A stretch of DNA of 64,000 nt. Origin: Ekhidna sp. (lineage in GTDB: Bacteria > Bacteroidota > Bacteroidia > Cytophagales > Cyclobacteriaceae). The position numbers and the translations under genes were made by a program. Shown here piece by piece: positions 48,622 through 58,964 of this stretch; position 1 is the stretch's first letter, and each line of letters starts with the position of its first letter. Where the stretch lies: positions 1 to 64,000 of the forward strand of contig JACONI010000099.1 in NCBI GenBank assembly GCA_014323825.1. The letters are read 5' to 3'. The notes beneath the pieces are model-generated. The model worked only from the letters and a program-made list of their open reading frames with translations. It did not search any database and had not been told where the DNA came from.

Positions 48622-50052
48622 ATGAAAAAAATATATTTTATTATAGGATTATTAGTTTTCTCTGCTTGTGAAGACAAACTAGAGTTAGTTCCCGAGCAGT
48701 CCATATCTGACGAATTGGCTTTTGGGGATATTGCTACGGCACAGGGAGTGCTCATTGGTACTTACAACTTATTACAAGATGCAGAATCTTTCGGTGGCAT
48801 GATTCAACTAATAGATGAATACATGGCAGATAATGTAAATTTTTCAGGCTCATTTCCTGATTTGCAGGCCATGAATAATTATCAACAGAATGCGAATAAT
48901 ACTAATGTTGTAACCAATGCATGGCGTGAAAATTATGAAGTAATTTTAGGAGCTAATGCAATTATCGCAAATGCTGATGCTATTTCAGATGCCAGTGATG
49001 ATGAAAAAAACCAATTAAAGGGTGAGGCTCGATTTTTGAGAGCAATATCTTATTTTCAGCTATGTAATATGTACGCCCAGCCTTTCGGCATTAGCAATGG
49101 ATCTAATTTGGCAGTCCCTCTTTATTTAGAGCCTTTTACAGGTGAGGTTGTGCTTCTTGAAAGAAGCACCTTAACAGCAGTACATGCTCAGATAATAGAT
49201 GATTTGAACGAGGCTATTGATTTATTGCCTAATGAGATTAAGCAGGGCAGAGCTTCTTCATTGGCTGCTACTGCGTTACTTGCGAGAGTAAGGTTGTATC
49301 GAGGCGAGTGGCAGGAAGCGGCAGAATTAGCTAATACTGTAATTAATTCGGGGGAACATACTCTTGCACAAGACTATACTTTCTATAACACGGTTAGTCC
49401 CGAACTCATTTTCACTATCGAGAATACTACAGTCGATAGTGATGCCGGAAATGAACAGCAAGGTAATTCATATGACTTGTACTATGAGGGAGTCAATGAC
49501 GGAGGTCGTGGTGATGCCGAGTTTTCTGCCGATTTAGAGGCTGCTTTTCTTCAAGAAACCGGAGATCAGCGACTTGCGTTGAGAGAGATGGGTACCAACT
49601 TCACAGGTGCAGATAGGTTTTATAGCACGAAGTTTAATGATGGAGCTAATAGCACTAGTGATGCGCCACTTATCCGGATTGCTGAGATGTATTTGATCAG
49701 AGCCGAAGCTTTAGCGGAGCTTAATGGCATTAATCAAACGTCAATAGATTTAATGAATCCTATCAGAACCAGAGCCGGTCTGGCAGAATGGACTATTGGG
49801 AGTTCTTCATCCAAAGATGATTTCATTACTGCGATTTTAACTGAACGAAGAAAAGAACTTGCGTTTGAAGGTCATAGAAGGTTGGATCTTCTCAGAAGGG
49901 CTTTACCATTGAGAACTTCCGCTTCAGTACCTGTTGGTGTGGAACGTTCAAGCCCCGTAGGATTGACAGCTGGTGATAACCTTGTGATATATCCCATTCC
50001 ACAAAGGGAAATTGATTTGAACGCTAATTTGCAACAAAATCCTGGGTTCTAA
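48622..50052 (+). CDS. RagB/SusD family nutrient-uptake lipoprotein
   Basis: Lipobox LVFSACED; LKGEARFLRAISYFQLCNMYAQPFG; ERRKELAFEGHRRLDLLRR. Confidence 0.95.
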   Translation: MKKIYFIIGLLVFSACEDKLELVPEQSISDELAFGDIATAQGVLIGTYNLLQDAESFGGMIQLIDEYMADNVNFSGSFPDLQAMNNYQQNANNTNVVTNAWRENYEVILGANAIIANADAISDASDDEKNQLKGEARFLRAISYFQLCNMYAQPFGISNGSNLAVPLYLEPFTGEVVLLERSTLTAVHAQIIDDLNEAIDLLPNEIKQGRASSLAATALLARVRLYRGEWQEAAELANTVINSGEHTLAQDYTFYNTVSPELIFTIENTTVDSDAGNEQQGNSYDLYYEGVNDGGRGDAEFSADLEAAFLQETGDQRLALREMGTNFTGADRFYSTKFNDGANSTSDAPLIRIAEMYLIRAEALAELNGINQTSIDLMNPIRTRAGLAEWTIGSSSSKDDFITAILTERRKELAFEGHRRLDLLRRALPLRTSASVPVGVERSSPVGLTAGDNLVIYPIPQREIDLNANLQQNPGF

Positions 50053-50072
50053 CTTTAGAATTTTAATAAAGG

Positions 50073-50099
50073 AAAAAGGGACATCTTGTCCCTTTTTTT
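50073..50099 (+). terminator. Intrinsic terminator after susD-like gene
   Basis: AAAAAGGGACATCTTGTCCCTTTTTTT. Confidence 0.85.
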
Positions 50100-50145
50100 A
50101 TTTAAGAGGTAAAACACTTAACCTCTGACATTGAAATCAATCAGT

Positions 50146-50469
50146 CTATGGAATGAACAGTTTAAATAATCCAACCAATGCTGCAAGCTGGCCTATCCAA
50201 AAGATAAACATCCACTTGATCAAGTCTGCACGTGTGCGCTCTATTTTCCCCGTTAGTTCTACTCTTTGCTGTTCTATCTTCTCAATGAGTTCAACCTTGT
50301 CATCTTTTGTCAGGAAGACATCTTTTCTTTTTAGAAACTCATCCTCAATCTGTTCCGTTATTTTTCGTTCTGCTGCATTGATTTCAAAGATCACCGCACG
50401 GGCGTTCTCGTCGCTCAACTTAAATTTTGATTTCAATAAATCGAAAGCCTTTAATTCGGAGATGATCAT
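50146..50469 (-). CDS. Coiled-coil membrane protein (DUF1640-like)
   Basis: Helical coiled-coil followed by C-terminal TM WMFIFWIGQLAALVGLFKLF. Confidence 0.7.
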   Translation of the reverse strand: MIISELKAFDLLKSKFKLSDENARAVIFEINAAERKITEQIEDEFLKRKDVFLTKDDKVELIEKIEQQRVELTGKIERTRADLIKWMFIFWIGQLAALVGLFKLFIP

Positions 50470-50958
50470 TTAGTTTATAATTTCTGTTTCACTTTGAAAT
50501 GTAAAGAAAAATCTTTTTTTCTGATATTCAAACCCTGATTTGACATTGCTAATTTACAATAGATAAGTGATTAAAAAGTAGATATAAAGAATACGCTATC
50601 ATTCCTTTCGGACTTTGAGTAACATTTGGTCTTTCTTCTGAAACGAGCCGGATAATGTCTTATACTACTATTTTTATGTGTATTGTTTTTATTGAAAATC
50701 TACTACATCTTAGCAATACCGTATAATTTTTTTGATTTTTAATGCGTTTGTTATCCTCCTATAAAAATTATCGGGATAAATAATTGAACAGTAAGAAATT
50801 CAAGTATTTTAAAAGAGTTGTTATAGTTTGTCTGTTACCGTATACGTTACCTACATTGCGGATAATAAGTTTAAGACAGCAGTTGATATAAAGATCCGTG
50901 CATTAAAGTTTGAATATATTTGACATTTTCGCTTTCAGTGCCAAAATACTTTTCTTTT

Positions 50959-52443
50959 ATGAAAAAAGAGCAATTCAGCAATCGGTGGGGAATTATATTG
51001 GCGGCATTAGGTATGGCCATCGGTGCGGGGAACCTGTGGCGTTTTCCAAGACTTGCGGGTCAGTATGGGGGTTCATTTATTCTTCTTTGGATCTTATTCC
51101 TCTTCCTCTGGTCTATTCCGTTGCTGCTTTCTGAGTTTGCGATTGGCAAAAAGTTTAAGAAAGGCGTTATAGGGTCTTTTGCTCTTTTTGCGGGGCGCAA
51201 GTACACCTGGATGGGCTTCTTTGTGACGATATGCACACTGGGGATTGCTTTCTATTATTCGGTAGTGACCGCTTGGGCATTCAGGTATTTTTCATTCTCG
51301 CTGAATACTATTTTTGATCGGCAGCCTCTTCGGGAGAGATTAAATACTGATCCTGACTATCTGGATAATTTCTGGACAGGCATTGCCAATCAGGATTGGG
51401 TTACAGTGCTGGCTTATGTAGTTGTCATATTGATGGCTTCTTTTATTCTCATAAGAGGAGTTAAGAACGGATTAGAGCAGGCAAATAAATTTTTGATTCC
51501 CAGTCTGTTCCTGCTATTGGTGGTCATTGTATTCATCTCTCTTTCGATGGAAGGGGGTATTCGCGGGTTAGAATATATGTTTACCATTGACGTAGGACAT
51601 TTCTCTAATCCAACGATCTGGATTGAAGCACTCTCTCAATCTGCCTGGAGCACAGGTGCAGGATGGGGATTGATGATGACCCTCTCTGCTTTTTCAAGGG
51701 ATAATGAAGATGTAACGTTAAATACCTTTATTGGAGCTTTTGGGAACAATACCGCCTCCCTACTGGCAGGCATGGCAATACTTCCGGCAGTGTTTGCGCT
51801 GGCCTCTTCTGAAACCGAAGCAATCGCATACCTTCAGGCAGGCAATCAGGCATTGACTTTCACCATCATTCCATTATTATTTTCAACTATTTCGGGCGGA
51901 GATCATCTGTCCCTGCTTTTCTTTTTAGCTCTTTTTATTGCAGCTTTTAGTTCGTTGCTACCGATGATAGAACTGTTTCTTCAGAATGTGCGAGACCTGC
52001 AATTATCAAAACAAAAGACACTGGCATTGGTTATTGTTTGTTTCGTTATTTTCGGGTTTCCTTCGGCGTGGTCGCTGGATTTTTTTTCTAACCAGGACTG
52101 GGTTTGGGGAGTAGGTTTGATTGTAACCGGATTGTTTATAATGATCGCAGTAGCTATGAATGAGCCGGGGAGATTTAAGGGAGAGGCTATTGATGCAGGA
52201 TCTGAGATAACGCTTCCTACAGGTTTCTTCAATTTAGCAATCTATGCCAATATTTTGGTTGGTTTTTTCCTGATTTATTGGTGGTTGTCACGGGATTTTA
52301 GTTCAACTTGGTTTGATGAGAACGGAACATGGGATTTATTTGGAACCTACAGCAATGCTTCCACAATTACTCAATGGGGGTTCGTTATCGTTGTTGGAAT
52401 CATTTTGAATAAGTTTTTGTATAGAAAATTTGTAGAAAAATGA
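50959..52443 (+). CDS. Sodium-dependent (NSS/SNF family) transporter
   Basis: WGIILAALGMAIGAGNLWRFPRLAG signature and about 12 TM helices. Confidence 0.96.
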   Translation: MKKEQFSNRWGIILAALGMAIGAGNLWRFPRLAGQYGGSFILLWILFLFLWSIPLLLSEFAIGKKFKKGVIGSFALFAGRKYTWMGFFVTICTLGIAFYYSVVTAWAFRYFSFSLNTIFDRQPLRERLNTDPDYLDNFWTGIANQDWVTVLAYVVVILMASFILIRGVKNGLEQANKFLIPSLFLLLVVIVFISLSMEGGIRGLEYMFTIDVGHFSNPTIWIEALSQSAWSTGAGWGLMMTLSAFSRDNEDVTLNTFIGAFGNNTASLLAGMAILPAVFALASSETEAIAYLQAGNQALTFTIIPLLFSTISGGDHLSLLFFLALFIAAFSSLLPMIELFLQNVRDLQLSKQKTLALVIVCFVIFGFPSAWSLDFFSNQDWVWGVGLIVTGLFIMIAVAMNEPGRFKGEAIDAGSEITLPTGFFNLAIYANILVGFFLIYWWLSRDFSSTWFDENGTWDLFGTYSNASTITQWGFVIVVGIILNKFLYRKFVEK

Positions 52444-52544
52444 GCTACGGAGCTATTTTTAGTATGATATTAATTCTTACAATCGTTGTAGGAGGATTCA
52501 TTCATTTTTTAAATAAAGCCATAAAAAAAGATCGTAATGGATAA
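52440..52544 (+). CDS. MetS family NSS transporter small subunit (34 aa)
   Basis: MSYGAIFSMILILTIVVGGFIHFLNKAIKKDRNG*, overlapping the transporter stop; missed by the ORF track. Confidence 0.8.
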   Translation: MSYGAIFSMILILTIVVGGFIHFLNKAIKKDRNG

Positions 52545-53004
52545 GATAGATCCACTAAATCAAGTCGCAGCATTTCATACTACTTTCCGACATCCCATTT
52601 TGGAGAAGCCGCAGATCCCGTCTGCGGCTCGGTGCGAACTGAGAATTGCTCTTATCGCTGAAGAACTGGAGGAGTTGAAGGAGGCTATCAAGAATAAGGA
52701 TTTATTAGAGGTGGCTGATGCACTCTGTGATATTCAGTATGTACTTTCCGGTGCAGTGCTTGAGTTCGGACTGGGAGAGCAGTTCAAAGCACTTTTTGAG
52801 GAAGTTCAACGCTCCAATATGAGCAAGGCATGTGATTCTAAAGAAGAAGCTGAGGAAACAGTGGCTTACTACAAATCTGAAAAAAACATGGATGCGTACT
52901 ATGAAGAGCGGGACGGCAAATGGCTGGTGTACAGAACAGGGGATAACAAGACCCTTAAATCCATTAACTATTCCCCGGCTGACTTGAGGAGAATCTTAGG
53001 TTAG
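52537..53004 (+). CDS. MazG-like nucleoside triphosphate pyrophosphohydrolase
   Basis: LIAEELEELKEAIKNKDLLEVADALCDIQYVLSGAVLEFG (EExxE...D). Confidence 0.88.
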   Translation: MDKIDPLNQVAAFHTTFRHPILEKPQIPSAARCELRIALIAEELEELKEAIKNKDLLEVADALCDIQYVLSGAVLEFGLGEQFKALFEEVQRSNMSKACDSKEEAEETVAYYKSEKNMDAYYEERDGKWLVYRTGDNKTLKSINYSPADLRRILG

Positions 53005-53113
53005 CAGAAGGACATCCATCATCTACTTTATAATAAGCAGGAGACGGTTCTCCAGTAATAATGCCTACTGAGTAAAGAGTATTCTTTGAATAGTCATAGT
53101 ATTTAAGTGTTTT

Positions 53114-53602
53114 TTATTCAAATGTCTTGTTTGCCCAAGTGAAAAATTCAGCTAATGAAAACACCATTACGTTTGTATTATTACTCTCATCAGTCGTGTA
53201 GAGTTTTTTCTTAACAGCATTTCTTAACCAAGTCTTCGCACCTGCTTTAAAACCTTCTCCATCAATTAAAATCATTATGTCTTTTTCTGGCATTGCTTCG
53301 ATCATGTTTAAATATAAGTAAGGAAGTTTTTCATCTACCGAACCTGCACTTTGCTGCCATTTACATTCAATTCTAATACGAAGGTTATATTTTTCTGAAA
53401 CCAATAGAAATTCTGTATTTCCGCTATGTCCATAAATTGTTTCAAAAGGGACATTTTTTAATAATAGCTCTCTTCCGTAATTCGCAGGGTTTTTGTCCCA
53501 AGTACGGTACATTTCTATTTTAAAACCTTTGTTCGAAAGAACTGTCTGCACCGCTACTTCTAATTGGTTTCCTGTAATATTCGCACTTATATCTTTTGCC
53601 AT
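53114..53602 (-). CDS. PD-(D/E)XK nuclease, type II restriction endonuclease-like
   Basis: NTEFLLVSEKYNLRIRIECKWQQSAGSVDEKLPYLYLN; next to Dam-like methylase. Confidence 0.8.
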   Translation of the reverse strand: MAKDISANITGNQLEVAVQTVLSNKGFKIEMYRTWDKNPANYGRELLLKNVPFETIYGHSGNTEFLLVSEKYNLRIRIECKWQQSAGSVDEKLPYLYLNMIEAMPEKDIMILIDGEGFKAGAKTWLRNAVKKKLYTTDESNNTNVMVFSLAEFFTWANKTFE

Positions 53603-53607
53603 TTATT

Positions 53608-54582
53608 CTAATAATTTGTTACTACGATTTCTTTGATTGCCTTTCTCTTTTTTGCCTTTGAATTAATTGAGCGTTTTGCATTAACTCTTATTATATTAAA
53701 ATTTGAATAAACGGTATCAAAAAAGTCGTCTTTTAGGTCTGTATTTTTTGGATCGGAATTACTTAACATCAGTTTATGCCCTTGCCGATCAAGATCATAG
53801 AAAAGTCCTGCAAGCTGTAGTTGTTCGTCATCTTCAAAGCTGAATTTTGAGTATGCTGTAAAATTAGATGTTGTGCTTATGGGTCTGTAGGGTGGGTCGA
53901 AATAAACAAACGAGTTTTCGTTTGAAATATCATTTTTAACTTCTTTAAAGTCAGCCTTCTTTATTGTGGCTATTTCCAGGAGTTTAGAAACGTTTAAAAG
54001 GTTTTGTTCGTCCAGTATTTTTGGATTTTTGTACCGGCCTTGTGGTGAATTAAAAGCTCCTTTAGCGTTGAATCTAAACAGTCCGTTAAAACAAGTTTTA
54101 TTTAGGAAAATTATCTGTGCCGCTCGTGGAATCCAATTTTCACAATACTTGCCATAGTCAATGTTAAATCTGTTGAGATTAAAACTTTCTCTTAACTCAT
54201 AGTAGTATTCTTTTTGTTTTCTCTCGGAGAGTTTTTCATAAATCATTTTATATTTCGCTAAAAAGTCCAAAAGTTTCTGAACATCTTTTTGAATTACTTT
54301 ATATGCTAAAATCAATTCATCATTTATATCATACAAACAGGCATTTTCCACTTCGTAATTCTGTGCAACATCAAAGAACACTGCTCCGCCACCAACAAAC
54401 GGTTCGTAGTAATTTTTAATTTTCTTTAGTTTTAATTCTGTCGGATAGAGTTTGTCAAACTGCTCTAAAAGCTGTCTTTTACCACCCACCCATTTTAAAA
54501 ATGGTTTTGCTCCGAGTTTATATTCGTAAAACGAATCTTCTACCATATTTTCTGTTGGTGAGTTTTTATAATTTTTATTCAT
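53608..54582 (-). CDS. Dam-family DNA adenine methylase
   Basis: KPFLKWVGGKRQLLEQFDKLYP, NYYEPFVGGGAVFF, VYFDPPYRP. Confidence 0.95.
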   Translation of the reverse strand: MNKNYKNSPTENMVEDSFYEYKLGAKPFLKWVGGKRQLLEQFDKLYPTELKLKKIKNYYEPFVGGGAVFFDVAQNYEVENACLYDINDELILAYKVIQKDVQKLLDFLAKYKMIYEKLSERKQKEYYYELRESFNLNRFNIDYGKYCENWIPRAAQIIFLNKTCFNGLFRFNAKGAFNSPQGRYKNPKILDEQNLLNVSKLLEIATIKKADFKEVKNDISNENSFVYFDPPYRPISTTSNFTAYSKFSFEDDEQLQLAGLFYDLDRQGHKLMLSNSDPKNTDLKDDFFDTVYSNFNIIRVNAKRSINSKAKKRKAIKEIVVTNY

Positions 54583-54698
54583 TTAATGGGTATTTTCTCA
54601 AATGTTGACGAATTTTTAAATATTCTGCTAAAGCATTGGTTTTGTATTTTACTTTCAGGTAGCTGAGCAAAGGCTTATGCTATATCTTTTGTTATGGT

Positions 54699-55442
54699 TC
54701 ATGTATTTATCTTCATCTTTGAGTTAAATGTTACCAGTTTTGTCCAGTTGATCTTGCCATCTTCCGAGCAAAATTCTTTCGCAAATTCCATAGTGAACTT
54801 ATTAATCATTGCAGAATAGGTTTCAAGAAATGACTCATTCTTCTCCTTGGCGAGATGTCCTAAAGGTTCAATTATATCAATATAAAGGTTTTCATTTTCT
54901 GAGATAAATGTCCAAAATTTCTGCCCGCAATATTTGAAGTTTTCTCCCTTGTCAGGCTTATTGTCTATGCCGTAGCAACATCCATTAACTGAAACCACGT
55001 TAACTCTAGAGTTGCCAGTTCTTAAAGTTCGGGCGGCCGTTACAAAATCTCCCTTCATTTTTTTGATCTGACTGCTATTGCTCCAGTTTGGTCCTGACTT
55101 GATTGCTACAATATATCTAATGTTGTTTCTGTCAAACTCAAGGTCAATTCCGGTTATACCTGACTTCCATCCGCTATAAACTGTTTGGTTAATGAAGATC
55201 GCCAGACCTTCTAGCCAGTCTCCGAAGATAGTTTCTTCTTTAGATGAAGTAAAAGCATCTGCAAGTCCTTTTACGATCTGCTCAGCCGTTAAAAAATATT
55301 TCGCCTTAAACAGGTAGGGATTCTTCTTCTTTAGAATCGTCTGAAGTTTTAGTTCATTTAATCCGTCAATCCTTTTCTGATGAAAAACGCCAATGTTCTC
55401 TTCAACGTACTGCTTGATGTCTTGTGTGTTCAGTTGATTCAT
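54699..55442 (-). CDS. PmeII-family type II restriction endonuclease
   Basis: Family-like sequence (KKKNPYLFKAKYFLTAEQIVKGLADAFTSSKEETIFGDWLEGLAIFIN; YIVAIKSGPNWSNSSQI) next to a TSPPY methylase; start likely at MNQLNTQDI. Confidence 0.8.
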   Translation of the reverse strand: MNQLNTQDIKQYVEENIGVFHQKRIDGLNELKLQTILKKKNPYLFKAKYFLTAEQIVKGLADAFTSSKEETIFGDWLEGLAIFINQTVYSGWKSGITGIDLEFDRNNIRYIVAIKSGPNWSNSSQIKKMKGDFVTAARTLRTGNSRVNVVSVNGCCYGIDNKPDKGENFKYCGQKFWTFISENENLYIDIIEPLGHLAKEKNESFLETYSAMINKFTMEFAKEFCSEDGKINWTKLVTFNSKMKINT

Positions 55443-56280
55443 ATTCTGTAGATGGTTCAAGTAAAACCAGTTTAGTTGGTTCAATCTGTTTTTTTACAAG
55501 GTCATAATACTCTGGAAGCAACTCAATTCCAATAGAATTACGATCCATTCTCTGGGCAACAAGATTTGTTGTTCCGGATCCCATAAACGGATCTAATACT
55601 GTGTCACCGGTTTTGGTGAAAAGTTTGATGAACCACTCCGGAAGTCCCTCCGGAAATGCAGCACTGTGATTTTTGTTGTTGCACTCTGTTGCCAGATGTA
55701 CAACATTCGTTGGGTAGGCTTTTTCCCTGTCCACCCAGTTGGAAATATTCTTACCAAATCCGCTTCCTACTTTTGATTCGTCACGTATCCTGTCGGTGTC
55801 GCTCAGGTTTTTTAATCTGTTTTTTGCCCAGTCTCCCATAGGGATCATGACCTCCTCCTGATACATATTGAATTTTTTGTCTTTGTTGAACTGTAGGAGA
55901 CGCTCCCAGGCATCTCGAAATCTATTGGGCCATTTACCCGGATAGCAATTTTTCTTATGCCATATAAACTCTTCTGTCCATAGCCAGCCTTGTCTTCTCA
56001 TTGCTATAATGAGTTCCATAACATAAGTGCTGCGTTCACCTTAAACCACTTTTTCTTTAATGTTAAGAACAAATGTCCCTGTTGGTTTAAGTATTCTTAA
56101 AAGTTGTTCGGAAATTGGCAGGAACCACTCAACATACTTGTCGGGATGAACCCCTCCATAGGTACTTTTTCTTTGGTCGGCATAAGGCGGAGATGTGATA
56201 GCAAGATCAACAGAATTATCAGGTAGTTCAGCAAGTACATCCTTGCAATCACCTAATCTTATATCCGTTGATATTTCCAT
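55402..56280 (-). pseudogene. DNA methyltransferase (TSPPY type) of the PmeII-like system, interrupted by in-frame TAA (56041-56043)
   Basis: LAITSPPYADQRKSTYGG...VLNIKEKVV*GERSTYVMELIIAMRRQGWLWTEEFIWHKKNCYPGKWPNRFRDAWE...DPFMGSGTTNLVAQ; both halves in the same frame. Confidence 0.88.
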
Positions 56281-56502
56281 TCTTTCCTTTATTTACCGAA
56301 CAAAAATAAGAATTTTTGAGTTGAAGTTTAGTTCAGTTTTCAAGTTACAGGTGTTGAGTCTAACGTCTCTTTAGTTTTGTGCTATGGAGGTTATTTGAAG
56401 AGATATTATGTGAAGACGGGCAATTGGTTAGCTGATTATTTTTCGTATTTTCCCCGAATGGTTAAGCATAGATCGTGTTTTAATGTAGTTTATATCCTAC
56501 CA

Positions 56503-57720
56503 TCAGTCGTGTTTTTTCAGGTATTGCTTATAGGTCAGGTCTTCATCAAAAGCCCATTGATACTTTCCGTAAATAAGCTCAATGATTCTTTTTGGGAATA
56601 ATTTTTCCAGTGTGCGAAGCATTACAATATCATACTTTCTATGAAAGTTGATCCAGCATTGATTACAGTTGTGAACATATTCTTTTTGTGTTTTTTGCGA
56701 AATGGCAGAGTTGAATACTTCATCCAAGGTATTATCATGCACATTGCCTAGCTTTAATCCAAGATTCTGGCAGATAGGAACATCACCATTAGGATGAACC
56801 ACCACAGAGTCTAAAATGCTATAGCACTTTAACTTCGTGTTTTGCTTCCTCCACTCATCGTAAAGAAGTAAAAAATCAAAGTTCTCTTTTGTATTCCTTA
56901 TTGAGTTAGGGATCAATTTCTTAAAATCAGAGATGGAGTTTAAGTTCGTAGCATTGTGTTTAGACAACGAAAGACTTTCGTATTGTAACTTATTCAAAGT
57001 CTCTTTTTTGTTGAGTGCAAAGTCTTTCAGGTCTTTTTTCACTTTACCAAAAGTCAACTGTTCTTTGTTTTTTAATGTTGAAATTTCTGTTTCATGCGCT
57101 TTTTCTACGGTATCAAAAAATTCAATATCATTATATACTCCTATTCTTACATCAATATCATTCTCCTGACATACTCCAATGACATGATCTAAGTCTTCAA
57201 ATGAATTGTAGGGGGACAAAGTGAACATGGCTGAGACAGGTACTAAGTCTTTGCATTCGTGAATTACTTTTAATACACCGTCATAGCCATCTTTGCCTCT
57301 CATGTATTTATATGTTTCCTTTGTTCCGTCAAGGGATACAAAAAGCCTTCTGGGAGGGTATTTTTTCGCCGATTCAATGACATTTTCCGGCTTTAAGCAA
57401 TTTGAAAGCAGATCGAAATTGGGATGATTTTTTGAGAACCAGTCTAATATTTTATCTGCCTCCGGATGCAGTAAAAACTCTCCTCCTTCTAAACCAACAA
57501 CAGTGCTTTTACTTATGCACTTACTGTTCATTATTTCAATTATCTTCTCGTATGCCAGATATTTTACCGGTCTTTTGGCCCAAATAAGACAATGTTTACA
57601 TCCGGAGTCACACAAATCTGTTCCGTATATCATGAGGGTAGATAGCTTTTTATTACCCGGAAAAGCAATATTGTTAGCAAATCTGATTCCTCTTTTTACA
57701 TAGTCTAATTTATTATACAC
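56503..57720 (-). CDS. Radical SAM protein with SPASM-like C-terminal cysteines
   Basis: TDLCDSGCKHCLIW; VVHPNGDVPICQNLGLKLGNVHDNTLDEVFNS...CNQCW. Confidence 0.88.
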   Translation of the reverse strand: MYNKLDYVKRGIRFANNIAFPGNKKLSTLMIYGTDLCDSGCKHCLIWAKRPVKYLAYEKIIEIMNSKCISKSTVVGLEGGEFLLHPEADKILDWFSKNHPNFDLLSNCLKPENVIESAKKYPPRRLFVSLDGTKETYKYMRGKDGYDGVLKVIHECKDLVPVSAMFTLSPYNSFEDLDHVIGVCQENDIDVRIGVYNDIEFFDTVEKAHETEISTLKNKEQLTFGKVKKDLKDFALNKKETLNKLQYESLSLSKHNATNLNSISDFKKLIPNSIRNTKENFDFLLLYDEWRKQNTKLKCYSILDSVVVHPNGDVPICQNLGLKLGNVHDNTLDEVFNSAISQKTQKEYVHNCNQCWINFHRKYDIVMLRTLEKLFPKRIIELIYGKYQWAFDEDLTYKQYLKKHD

Positions 57721-58798
57721 AATTATTTTTTATTTGATTAATCAGTTTATATGCTTCTACACAGCTGAAGAGAGATGAGTTGTTGATACCTAGCCCGGAT
57801 TCACAAATGTTTACAAAGGTTGCTACTTCAGTAAAGTATCCGCTGGTATATAACTGGTTATTTTGTAGAACAGGATTAAAGTTATTTCTTTTTTGGAGAA
57901 CCAGATTTTTGTTAATGGACTTCCAGATTTTTTCACGCGGGATATTAAGCAAATGGCCTTGTTTAGGCACGTATGATAATTCTTCAGAATCTATAATTTG
58001 ATAAATCTTTTTTGGTGTGTTTATAATCAGTTTTTCGGCAGCATCACACCAAGAGTAATCAGTAGACAACTCTACGGTGCCTATATTTTCATTTTCATGT
58101 TTCAGTTGCAAAAATACCGTCTCGGCATTTCCGGTTTCAGTTTTAAGAACATTGCATTGTTTGACGGGTCCAAAAAGAAAAGCAATTAAAGAAAGGGGAT
58201 GTATAAATAAATCCAGATATGCATCCCCTTCAGGGTAAAAACCGGTTACAAACCTGTAATTGTAGCTTACATCTTTTCCTTCTTTTTTTAGATGTTTGAT
58301 GTAAGGGGCATACTGTTTTTGTAATCCGACCACACATTTTGCTTTTGACGCTTTTTCTATTTCAATTAAGTTTTTCAATTCCCTGATGTCAGTGCATGGA
58401 GGTTTTTCAACAAATACGTTTTTACCGGCTTCCAGAGTTTTTTTTACCAAGCCGTAATGCGACAGTGGATGGCTTGAAATAAAAACCCCTGAGATATCTT
58501 TATCATTTAAGACTTTATCAAAATCATTGGTTCCTATGCTGTATGGGTATGCCTTATCTATCAATCTTGCATTTTTTAAGCTTTTGGTAACAAAATATTT
58601 TAAATTTATTTTTAAATAATTAATAACAGGGAGCAGGTTGTTTATGCTGTGCATCCCTAGGCCAACAAAGGCATACTCCTTTTTATTTACTCCGGCGAGG
58701 TATTTTCTTTTTCGGTAATTTTTGAATCGTTGTATCAACTTTTGCATATCATTCATTTGAATTGGCTTTTTCTTCATCAGTCTCAGACTGTTGTCCAA
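57713..58798 (-). CDS. Gfo/Idh/MocA family oxidoreductase
   Basis: FVGLGMHSINNLLPVI Rossmann start, GVFISSHPLSHYGLVKKTLEAGKNVFVEKPPCT. Confidence 0.9.
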   Translation of the reverse strand: MDNSLRLMKKKPIQMNDMQKLIQRFKNYRKRKYLAGVNKKEYAFVGLGMHSINNLLPVINYLKINLKYFVTKSLKNARLIDKAYPYSIGTNDFDKVLNDKDISGVFISSHPLSHYGLVKKTLEAGKNVFVEKPPCTDIRELKNLIEIEKASKAKCVVGLQKQYAPYIKHLKKEGKDVSYNYRFVTGFYPEGDAYLDLFIHPLSLIAFLFGPVKQCNVLKTETGNAETVFLQLKHENENIGTVELSTDYSWCDAAEKLIINTPKKIYQIIDSEELSYVPKQGHLLNIPREKIWKSINKNLVLQKRNNFNPVLQNNQLYTSGYFTEVATFVNICESGLGINNSSLFSCVEAYKLINQIKNNCV

Positions 58799-58964
58799 AG
58801 ATGAGCCTCCTTTCTCAAATCCGGATTTACTTTCTCAGATTATTTCCTTAACTGATCCTTCATTGAATAACGCAGAATTCTTTCGTATTTTGATTTTATT
58901 ATTGGTATAAAGGGACTGATTTTTGCGGATTACACTGAAACAAAATAAATTATATTAAATCTTA

